Origin: MR-S7 sp000400995
Lineage (GTDB): Bacteria; Pseudomonadota; Gammaproteobacteria; Burkholderiales; Burkholderiaceae_C
Assembly (NCBI RefSeq): GCF_045291395.1
Contig: NZ_CP152342.1
Location: forward strand, 4,464,001 to 4,528,000
Direction of reading: 5' to 3'
DNA length: 64,000 nt
Shown: piece after piece, positions 27,712 through 34,203 of the stretch
Position numbering within the stretch: the first letter of the stretch is position 1
How the letters are laid out: each line of letters begins with the position of its first letter
Notes under the pieces: generated by a model
Seen by the model: the letters and a program-made list of their open reading frames with translations, nothing else
What the model was told of the DNA's origin: nothing
The model's database searches: none
Position numbers and translations under genes: made by a program

Positions 27712-27749
27712 AAAAGGGCCAAGATGTTATGCGCATCTTGGCCCTTTTT
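27712..27749. terminator. Bidirectional Rho-independent terminator
   Basis: A 15-bp perfect stem, AAAAGGGCCAAGATG (27712-27726) and CATCTTGGCCCTTTT (27734-27748), with a seven-base loop. Runs of T follow in both directions, so it ends both the glycosidase gene and the convergent acyltransferase gene. Confidence 0.93.
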
Positions 27750-29160
27750 AATTCATACCATTTCTAGCCAAAAGCATCTGCTCAATATACTTGGCAACGG
27801 CTGCACCCATCAACTGACTTCCAGCCGTCGTGTAATGGCCTGGATCGATGTACATCAAAATCCCATCGCGTTCTACATAGCAATACTGGGCATCGCACAG
27901 TACATCAAGCGTGTTAAACGTCCTGACCGCTGGCAAACCAGCCTCAATACGCTTAATAATTCCATCGTATTCAGCACGTTCCGACTCAATCACGGCTCTG
28001 GAACGCCTGCAATCCTCGGGCTGATGCCTCAGTTGCGGCCGAACTTCTGCAACGCATGCCTTGACTGTAGCCAGCATGGAATAGTTTGGTATTGACTTGA
28101 TCAACAGTACTTTTTTACCGCGGGCTTGCAACCTTTGCGCGGTACGGTACATACCTGCTTCATAAGCTTGCGCCACAGTCTCAGACGTGGCAGCACCCGA
28201 TATACTGCGCAGATTATCACCTGGTAAATACATCAAATAAGAATTTGAAATAATAACAAGACGGATAGTTGGATCTGCCTCTATTTCTTCCAATGCTTTT
28301 TGCGTGATTTCTGGTGAACCAACGTGGTCTGGATGTGGAACGAAGCCAGGACGGTATCTCACACCATCCAAATAAGGCCAGCCAGGGGTAGCGTAGTGCT
28401 TCAGTCTCTCTCCATATAAGAGAGACAGACCATATACCATGTGCCCTGCATTACTGTCTCCCAGCAAAACAATTTTGCCACTGCTATGAATTTCAGGCAT
28501 CTCATAATTCAACAGCTTCGCATTGGCATAAGATACAGGCGCAAATGGCATTTTTTCCCAATGAATTAATCCTACTGCCCCTCCAAAACAGGCCATTAAA
28601 CTTGCCAAAATAACTGCTAGCCGACCTCGACGCACTACTCGCTGGGCAAGTGGCTTTTCCAATGCATGATAGGTGAGCACAGCTAGTGCTATCGAAATTA
28701 GCACTGCTATGTTGCGATGAGCCATGCTCCATTGGCCATCTCCCAATAACCGAGCAAAAACCAACAATGGCCAATGCCACAAATAAAGCGGATAGCTAAT
28801 TTTTCCAATATAAACCAATAATTGATTCGACAAAAAATATCGATTGATCCACGAATGAGGTCCCGAAAAAATAAGAAAGGCCGTCGCGAGAACAATGATG
28901 ACTGCATAGTAGCCAGGAAATGCATCCGCATCCATAGGCACTGCCTGGGTAACCATCAATAAAATAATGCCCCCCCATCCCAATGTGTTCCTTATCCCCG
29001 CATGAATAGGCGATGAATAGTTATACTGAATACCAGCCAGTAGTCCTCCTGCAGCTAGCTCCCATAGGCGACCAAAAGGCAAATAAAACGCAGCAGGCTG
29101 ATTTTCAAAAGTCAAAAAAAGTTGATAATCAGAGATAAAAATATAATACCCAAAGACCAA
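27748..29160 (-). CDS. O-acyltransferase, C-terminal part (membrane helices plus SGNH domain; frameshifted)
   Basis: The C-terminal 470 codons of an OafA/YrhL-type acyltransferase. Several membrane segments are followed by an SGNH-like periplasmic domain with GDSNAGH (catalytic serine block) and DPGHYTTAG (Asp-His block). The N-terminal 183 residues are in another frame (29112-29663), and the two overlap at a run of seven T on the coding strand (plus-strand A run at 29114-29120). Eight T would give a single full-length protein. It would acetylate a surface glycan such as O-antigen. Base composition is much more AT-rich than the surroundings, a sign of horizontal transfer. Confidence 0.7.
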   Translation of the reverse strand: MVFGYYIFISDYQLFLTFENQPAAFYLPFGRLWELAAGGLLAGIQYNYSSPIHAGIRNTLGWGGIILLMVTQAVPMDADAFPGYYAVIIVLATAFLIFSGPHSWINRYFLSNQLLVYIGKISYPLYLWHWPLLVFARLLGDGQWSMAHRNIAVLISIALAVLTYHALEKPLAQRVVRRGRLAVILASLMACFGGAVGLIHWEKMPFAPVSYANAKLLNYEMPEIHSSGKIVLLGDSNAGHMVYGLSLLYGERLKHYATPGWPYLDGVRYRPGFVPHPDHVGSPEITQKALEEIEADPTIRLVIISNSYLMYLPGDNLRSISGAATSETVAQAYEAGMYRTAQRLQARGKKVLLIKSIPNYSMLATVKACVAEVRPQLRHQPEDCRRSRAVIESERAEYDGIIKRIEAGLPAVRTFNTLDVLCDAQYCYVERDGILMYIDPGHYTTAGSQLMGAAVAKYIEQMLLARNGMN

Positions 29161-29663
29161 ACAGTAAATGAAAACTTTTTACGAAAAATGATCCATATAA
29201 CAAGTGGCCACAACAAGTAAAATTGCTCCTCCACTCCCAGAGACCATAAATGCAATAGTGGTTTTAATTTACTGGATATATCCCAATAACCAGCCTCTAG
29301 ATAAAATTTTATATTAGCCGAAAATAATGTACTGGCCAATGCAGACCATCTCATTTTCAAATATTCGTCTGGATACATAACCAGCATCCCTATAGTCATG
29401 GTAAAAACCAAGACCAATAACAATGCAGGAAATATTCTATTAATCCTTCGTATATAAAATTCTCTAATTGAGAAACTATTTATCGAAAAATCTCGTAGCA
29501 AGATAGATGTGATAAGGTAGCCTGATATAACAAAAAATATATCAACTCCCACGTATCCATTTGGAAGTCTTTTAGGAAATGCATGGACCATTAGCACCAT
29601 AAAGACTGCTATTGCACGTAGTCCATCAATATCACGTCTATAGTGACCTGAATTTCTATTCAT
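29112..29663 (-). CDS. O-acyltransferase, N-terminal part (acyltransferase 3 family; frameshifted)
   Basis: 183 residues starting MNRNSGHYRRDIDGLRAIA, the signature of acyltransferase family 3, with membrane segments and GYVGVDIFFVISGYLITSILL. The motif LHLWSLGVEEQFYLLWPL is intact. The frame stops just after TTTTTTT at the junction with the C-terminal part. Either the tract is a phase-variable switch, the polymerase or ribosome slips there, or one base is missing from the sequence. ATG 29663 is the natural start. Confidence 0.75.
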   Translation of the reverse strand: MNRNSGHYRRDIDGLRAIAVFMVLMVHAFPKRLPNGYVGVDIFFVISGYLITSILLRDFSINSFSIREFYIRRINRIFPALLLVLVFTMTIGMLVMYPDEYLKMRWSALASTLFSANIKFYLEAGYWDISSKLKPLLHLWSLGVEEQFYLLWPLVIWIIFRKKFSFTVWSLGIIFLSLIINFF

Positions 29664-29697
29664 TATTCAATTCTTCTACAGGCTATCTGATCACATA

Positions 29698-29949
29698 TCA
29701 CTTGTAGAACGCCTCAACCACGCCCCTGAGCGTGATCAGCAGAGGCCGCCCGCGCCGGTCCAGCGTCTTGCCAGCGGGCACCTTGATCCAGCCCTCGCTG
29801 ACGCAGTACTCCTCCACATCCATCCGCTCCTTGCCGTTGAAACGGATGCCGATGTCCGCCTCCTGCTGGAACACGGCCGCCACATGGTGCGGGCTGCGCG
29901 GGTCGATGGCGAGGCGGTCGGGCAGGGGAAAGCGGGTGGAATCGGTCAT
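29698..29949 (-). CDS. DUF3297 family protein
   Basis: An 83-residue soluble protein with the family core RLAIDPRSPHHVAAVF, DIGIRFNGKERMDVEEYCVSEGWIKV and AGKTLDRRGRPLLITLRG, ending EAFYK. DUF3297 proteins are small, widespread in proteobacteria and of unknown function. ATG 29949 is used because conserved sequence begins right after it; further upstream is the dispersed repeat. It marks the return to normal GC content after the acyltransferase islet. Confidence 0.88.
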   Translation of the reverse strand: MTDSTRFPLPDRLAIDPRSPHHVAAVFQQEADIGIRFNGKERMDVEEYCVSEGWIKVPAGKTLDRRGRPLLITLRGVVEAFYK

Positions 29950-29979
29950 GGCGGGATTATCCCGCACTCCTGAAATGAG

Positions 29980-30013
29980 AGCTGCTTGCGCTTGCACATC
30001 AAGCGCTAAGGCC
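29980..30013 (-). repeat. dispersed hairpin repeat, copy 6
   Basis: In plus orientation AGCTGCTTGCGCTTG, CACAT, CAAGCGCTAAGGCC. Reverse orientation relative to copy 1. It lies immediately upstream of the first DnaA-box cluster. Confidence 0.8.
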
Positions 30014-30036
30014 CGATTTCATCCAAAAATCAGTTC

Positions 30037-30260
30037 TGTGGACAAGTCTGAGGAACATTCCGGCACAACCGGGCTGTTATCCACAGCGGCGGCCTGCACG
30101 GCGCGCTTGTCCCCATTGCGGGTACATCGGCGCGGCATTGCCGTCCCCATGCTTTGGCGCCCCGCAAGTGCTTGATGCAGTGGAAGAAAAAGCACTTGTC
30201 CACGGCCAGGATCCGCCTCTACTACTACCACTATCTTTAAATAAGACATTCAATGAATAA
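30037..30260 (+). other. Origin-like module A: DnaA boxes, CTA trio tract and AT-rich segment
   Basis: This gap of about 310 bases has no gene. It has a consensus DnaA box TTATCCACA (30077-30085), TTGTCCACA on the minus strand (30037-30045), and the near-boxes TTGTCCCCA (30107-30115) and TTGTCCACG (30196-30204). Fourteen bases after the last box is CTACTACTACCACTAT (30219-30234), whose complement reads as GAT triplets, and then an AT-rich run with TTTAAATAA. Box, GC-rich spacer, trios and AT-rich DNA is the order of the basal unwinding element of bacterial oriC. The rest of the gap, up to 30284, shows nothing else. Confidence 0.6.
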
Positions 30261-30284
30261 CAGGCAGGCGAACCGCGGCGGGCG

Positions 30285-30305
30285 AAAAAAAGCCCCTTTC
30301 GGGGC
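30285..30305 (-). terminator. Rho-independent terminator of the SpmAB-like gene
   Basis: On the minus strand GCCCC-GAAA-GGGGC is followed by seven T. It lies 20 bp past the stop codon of the SpmAB-like gene. Confidence 0.88.
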
Positions 30306-30325
30306 GCTAGATGCAGTGCCGGGGC

Positions 30326-31579
30326 TTATCTCAGCAGCGTGTAGCCCACGCCGATGGCCGCCACCAGCCCCACGGCGTCGGCGAACAGCGCGCAGCCCAG
30401 GGCATGGCGGCTGTGCTTGACGCCCACGCTGCCGAAGTAGACCGCCAGTACGTAGAAGGTGGTTTCGGTGGAGCCCTGGACGATGGCGGCCAGGCGACCG
30501 GCGAACGAATCGACGCCGTGCGTCTGCAGCACGTCGATCATCAAGCCCCGCGCGCCCGCGCCGGAGAGCACCTTCATCAGTCCCACGGGCAGCGCTGGCA
30601 GGAAGCCGGTGTCCCAGCCCAGCGCGGCCACGCCCGCGCCGATGGCGCCGAGCAGCGCGTCCATGCAGCCGGCAGCGCGGAACACGCCGATGGCCACCAG
30701 GATGGCGATGAGGTAGGGCACGATCTGGATGGCCACACCAAAGCCTTCCTTGGCGCCTTCGACGAAGGCGTCGTAGGCGTTGACGCGGCGCCACGCGCCG
30801 GCGACGAGGAACAGCGCTACCACGCCCAGAATGACCGCCGCGCCCGTGGTGCCCGCGATCCGTGCGGCGCGTTCGGCCGGCAGCTGGGCCAGCAGCGCCA
30901 CGGCCGCCGCCAGCAGGCCGCCCACCGCCAGCACCGGCACCGCCAGGCGCGCGCGCCACAGCGGCAGGCGCTGGCACCAGGCCACGGCGAGCACCCCGGC
31001 CAGCAGCGAGGCGAAGGTGACCAGCAGCGTGGGCAGGAAGATGTCCGCCGCGTTGAACCCCGCGCCCAGCCCCTGCTGGAGCGCGACGCTCTGGCGGATG
31101 GCGATGACCGAGGTGGGGATCAGGGTGAGCCCGGCGGTGTTCATCACCACGAACATGATCTGCGCGTTGCTGGCCGTGCCCTCCGGTTCGCGGTTGAGCG
31201 CCTGCAGCTCGCGCATGGCCTTCAGGCCCAGCGGCGTGGCGGCGTTGTCCAGCCCCAGCAGGTTGGCGGAGATGTTCAGCGTCATCGCGCCTTGGGCCGG
31301 GTGGCCGGGCGGCACGCCGGGGAACAGCCGCGCGAGCAGCGGCCCTGCCAGGCGCGCCAGCAGCTCCACCATGCCCGCGCGCTCGCCCACGCGCATCAGA
31401 CCCAGCCAGAGCGCCATCACGCCCGCCAGGCCCAGCGAGATCTCGAAGCCGGAGCGCGCGGCGTCGAACATCGCCGCCAGCAGGGCCTGGAAAATGCCCG
31501 CCTCGCCCAGCAGCCAGCGCACGACGGCAGTGGCGAAGGCGACGAGGAAGAAGGCGGTCCAGACCCGGTTGAGCGCCAT
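30326..31579 (-). CDS. Nucleoside-recognition (Gate) domain membrane protein, SpmA-SpmB fusion type
   Basis: A 417-residue membrane protein with two copies of the Gate/nucleoside-recognition domain. The first half has GAMTLNISANLLGLDNAATPLGLKAM as in SpmA, and the second half has PYLIAILVAIGVFRAAG and QGSTETTFYVLAVYFGSVG as in SpmB. Non-sporulating proteobacteria commonly carry this fused form. The role is unknown; related proteins are suspected transporters. It starts 12 bp after rdgC and is probably cotranscribed with it. Confidence 0.85.
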   Translation of the reverse strand: MALNRVWTAFFLVAFATAVVRWLLGEAGIFQALLAAMFDAARSGFEISLGLAGVMALWLGLMRVGERAGMVELLARLAGPLLARLFPGVPPGHPAQGAMTLNISANLLGLDNAATPLGLKAMRELQALNREPEGTASNAQIMFVVMNTAGLTLIPTSVIAIRQSVALQQGLGAGFNAADIFLPTLLVTFASLLAGVLAVAWCQRLPLWRARLAVPVLAVGGLLAAAVALLAQLPAERAARIAGTTGAAVILGVVALFLVAGAWRRVNAYDAFVEGAKEGFGVAIQIVPYLIAILVAIGVFRAAGCMDALLGAIGAGVAALGWDTGFLPALPVGLMKVLSGAGARGLMIDVLQTHGVDSFAGRLAAIVQGSTETTFYVLAVYFGSVGVKHSRHALGCALFADAVGLVAAIGVGYTLLR

Positions 31580-31591
31580 GGTTCAGGCCGT

Positions 31592-32539
31592 CTAGAAAGG
31601 CGCGTCGTCGTCCTGCGCAGGTGCAGCAGACGCCGCTGCGGCGCCCAGCTCCGTGCGGCCCTCGCCGCCCAGCGCCTCGATCAGGTCGGGGATGAGCTTG
31701 GACAGCTCGCCCGTGGCGATGGCCACGTCGGCATCGAAGCCGCCATCGTCCTGGCCCTGCCCCTCGAACACCGTGTCGAGGAAGGCCACTTTCTTGAGCT
31801 GCAGGCCCTCGGTGAGCACGAAGCTCACGCGGTCGTCCCAGGTCATGGCCAGCTTGGTGGGCAGCTTGCCGGCCTGGATGTGGGCCTGCACTTCCTCGAT
31901 GTCCAGCGGGTGGCGGGCGTAGCGCACCACCGCCTTGCTCTCGTCGGCCGCCTTCAGCTCGCATTCGCGGTCGATGGAGAAGCCCGCGGGCGGCTCCTGC
32001 TCCTTGAGCCAGTGGGCCATGGCGGCCTGCGCGGAGGTCTGGGTGTCCAGCAGCGCCACCGACAGGCCGGGCAGCGCCTCGACCAGTGCGGTGACGATCT
32101 CGTCGGCGCGTCCCTGCGCGCCCGTGTCCAGTACCAGCAGGCGCGCCTCGCGGTCGATCCACACCCAGGTGGAGCCCTGCTTGGTGAAGGCCATGGGCAG
32201 CAGGTCCAGCTTGGCCTCGTCCTTGAGTTCCTTGGTTTCCTTCTTGCCGGGCTTGCGGCCGGTCTGCTGCTCGATCTGCGCGGCCTTTTCCTTCACCTTG
32301 CGCGCCAGCACCGTGCCGGGGAGCATCTTGGCCTCGGTCATGAAGCGCAGCACCCACTGCCCGCCCACGCTCTCGGCTAGCAGGCCGTGGGCCTCGCCGC
32401 GCGGCGGCACCCAGCCGCTGGACTTTTCCTGCGTGGCGCCGCACTCCTGGAAGGGGGCCTTGGCCAGCGCTTCTTCCAGCGCGGCCAGCTCCGCCTGCCA
32501 CCCGGGCGCGATGCGGTACACGATCATGTTCTTGAACAC
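31592..32539 (-). CDS. rdgC: Recombination-associated protein RdgC
   Basis: A 315-residue DNA-binding ring protein that coats double-stranded DNA and limits RecA action. It begins with the conserved FKNMIVYRIA and has the family elements GWVPPRG, KMLPGTVLARKVKEKAAQIE and KLAMTWDDRVSFVLTEGLQLKKVAFLD. The start is set at the GTG at 32539, which matches the family N-terminus; the longer in-frame extension from 32611 only translates the dispersed repeat. It forms an operon with the SpmAB-like gene. Confidence 0.93.
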   Translation of the reverse strand: MFKNMIVYRIAPGWQAELAALEEALAKAPFQECGATQEKSSGWVPPRGEAHGLLAESVGGQWVLRFMTEAKMLPGTVLARKVKEKAAQIEQQTGRKPGKKETKELKDEAKLDLLPMAFTKQGSTWVWIDREARLLVLDTGAQGRADEIVTALVEALPGLSVALLDTQTSAQAAMAHWLKEQEPPAGFSIDRECELKAADESKAVVRYARHPLDIEEVQAHIQAGKLPTKLAMTWDDRVSFVLTEGLQLKKVAFLDTVFEGQGQDDGGFDADVAIATGELSKLIPDLIEALGGEGRTELGAAAASAAPAQDDDAPF

Positions 32540-32560
32540 AGGGGGATTCCTTGTCAGATT

Positions 32561-32597
32561 TGATAGCTGCCAGCGCTTTCTAGATAAGCGCTGGAGC
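32561..32597 (-). repeat. dispersed hairpin repeat, copy 7
   Basis: In plus orientation TGATAGCTGCCAGCGCTT, TCTAGAT, AAGCGCTGGAGCCGG. Reverse orientation. It lies just upstream of rdgC and falls in a spurious 5' extension of that reading frame. Confidence 0.85.
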
Positions 32598-32731
32598 CGG
32601 ATTTCATTCAAAAAATGCCCGGCAGCCGGGCATTGCTTGACGCAACTTTACACACGTGCAGGGTTCGCTCATGGCGGCGATACACGGGCCGCGCACACTG
32701 CCTTCCATCGACCACCCGAAAGGAAGCCACC

Positions 32732-33259
32732 ATGACCCGCATCCGTTTCTCTCCCCGCCTTGCCGCCACCGCCCTGGCCGCCGCCCTGCTGGGCGCCGCC
32801 ACTCTGCCCGTGGTGGCCCAGCCCGCCCCTGCGGCCGCCGTCCAGGGCCAGCGCGCCGACGGTCCGCGCCACCACCGCACCCCGGAGCAGCGCCAGCAAG
32901 CCATGGCCCGGCATGCCGAGGCGTTCAAGCAGAAGCTGCAGCTCACGCCGGACCAGGAGCCTGCCTGGACCGCGTTCACGCAGAGCATGCAGCCCGGCCA
33001 GCATGCCCGCCTGGGGCGCCAGGACATGGCGCAGCTCACCACGCCCGAGCGCATCGACCACATGCGCGCCGTGCGCACCCAGCGCGCGGCCGAGGCCGAC
33101 CGCCGCGGCGAAGCCGCCAAGACCTTCTACGCCGCGCTGACGCCGGCGCAGCAGAAGGTCTTCGACGCCGAGAGCGCCCGCATGTTCCGCCACGGCCCCA
33201 AGGGCAAGCACATGCATGGCCACAAGGGGCCGCGCCACGGCGCAGCGCCCGCACAGTGA
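32732..33259 (+). CDS. Spy/CpxP-family LTXXQ-motif periplasmic protein
   Basis: A 175-residue exported protein with a signal peptide ending LPVVAQPAPAAA. The mature part is helical and has two LTXXQ-type motifs: LQLTPDQEPAWTAF near residues 70-83 and ALTPAQQKVFDAESARMF near 136-153. The tail is rich in His, Gly and Lys (GPKGKHMHGHKGPRHG), suggesting metal binding. Family members such as Spy and CpxP are envelope-stress chaperones or metal sensors. AAAGGAAGCCACC precedes the ATG. Confidence 0.88.
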   Translation: MTRIRFSPRLAATALAAALLGAATLPVVAQPAPAAAVQGQRADGPRHHRTPEQRQQAMARHAEAFKQKLQLTPDQEPAWTAFTQSMQPGQHARLGRQDMAQLTTPERIDHMRAVRTQRAAEADRRGEAAKTFYAALTPAQQKVFDAESARMFRHGPKGKHMHGHKGPRHGAAPAQ

Positions 33260-33358
33260 CTCTGGCCAACATCCCCTCGCGGTGAAGGCCTACAGCGTGG
33301 CAGGGGCAAGGTTTTCTACAGTGTCGTTACACAATCAAACGACACACCAGAGAGAACC

Positions 33359-33922
33359 ATGCGCACCACTGCCCTGCCACGCACCCTCCTCGCCTTGCTG
33401 CTGTCCGCATGCGCCATGGGCCCCGCCCTCGCGCAGGACGCCTCCCACGGGCCCTCGCTCTACGTGCAGGGCAACTGGGCCGAGCGCGGCACGGACGCCC
33501 TCACCCTGGGCGCCACGCTGCCCTGGAGCGGGTGGAGCAAGTCCCTGTGGGGCGGCGAGCTGCGCGGCCACTGGGACATCTACCTGAGCCGCTGGTCCTT
33601 CGATGCCGCGCCCGGCCGCAGCGACAACCTGACGCTGCTGGGCGTCACGCCCACCTTCCGCCTGCGTCCCGACGAAGGGCGCTCCGCCTGGTTCTGGGAG
33701 GCGGGCATCGGCGCCACCCTGGCCAGTCGCCGCTACGTCGCGGCCCACCACGAATTCAGCACGCGCTTCAACTTCGCCTCGCACGTGGGCGTGGGCATCA
33801 ACCTGGGCGCCCAGCGCCAGCACGAACTGCTTCTGCGCGTGCAGCACGTCTCCAACGCCGGCATCAAGCACCCCAACCCGGGCGAGAACTTCGTCCAGCT
33901 GCGCTACGCCCTGCACTTCTGA
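33359..33922 (+). CDS. pagL: Lipid A 3-O-deacylase (PagL-like outer-membrane enzyme)
   Basis: A 187-residue protein with a signal peptide cleaved near MGPALAQD, then an eight-strand beta-barrel pattern ending in an aromatic residue (RYALHF), as for outer-membrane proteins. The PagL catalytic residues appear in QHVSNAGIKHPNPGENF: His and Ser two apart (about 163 and 165) and Glu near 176. It removes the 3-position acyl chain of lipid A and so alters the outer membrane surface. It directly precedes the second DnaA-box cluster. Confidence 0.9.
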   Translation: MRTTALPRTLLALLLSACAMGPALAQDASHGPSLYVQGNWAERGTDALTLGATLPWSGWSKSLWGGELRGHWDIYLSRWSFDAAPGRSDNLTLLGVTPTFRLRPDEGRSAWFWEAGIGATLASRRYVAAHHEFSTRFNFASHVGVGINLGAQRQHELLLRVQHVSNAGIKHPNPGENFVQLRYALHF

Positions 33923-33930
33923 TCGCCGGG

Positions 33931-34150
33931 TGTGGACAGGCCTGGGGATGGTTTTCTGGCAAGTGCCCGCTTGTCCACAGGGCGGCGCGGCGCGCCGGAC
34001 TTGTTCCCATCCGCGCACGCTGTTCCACCCGCTGCGGGGCACAGGGTTGGCCCGCATGCAAGTGCGCGCCGGTATTGAAAAAACCGGGCTTGTCCACAGC
34101 GCAGGCGGTGGCTCTACTACTACCACCATGTATAGATAAAGAATGAAAGG
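33931..34150 (+). other. Origin-like module B: DnaA boxes, CTA trio tract and AT-rich segment
   Basis: The gap after pagL repeats the layout of module A in the same orientation. It has TTGTCCACA boxes at 33971-33979 and 34090-34098, near-boxes TGTGGACAG (33931-33939) and TTGTTCCCA (34001-34009), then 15 bases, then CTACTACTACCACC (34114-34127), then ATGTATAGATAAAGAATG. The box sequences and trio tract closely match module A although most of the intervening sequence differs, so the shared parts look functionally conserved. Confidence 0.55.
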
Positions 34151-34161
34151 AATAACAACAG

Positions 34162-34198
34162 GGAGCGGAACGGCGGCCCGGAGGTATCGCCCCGCTCC
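34162..34198 (-). terminator. Possible terminator of the GGDEF/EAL gene
   Basis: GGAGCGG (34162-34168) and CCGCTCC (34192-34198) form a hairpin with a large loop. On the minus strand the sequence after it is TGTTGTTATTCC, moderately T-rich. It lies just past the stop codon of the GGDEF/EAL gene, but the long loop makes the call weak. Confidence 0.35.
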
Positions 34199-34203
34199 TG
34201 TTT

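Noticed and set aside
30107..30204. Reading the DnaA-box gap as a plasmid iteron origin
   Set aside because: There are no tandem iterons and no rep gene; the boxes are isolated nonamers in the chromosomal style.
32540..32611. Upstream start for RdgC
   Set aside because: The extra residues come from the dispersed repeat, and the family starts at FKNMIVYRI, just after the GTG at 32539.
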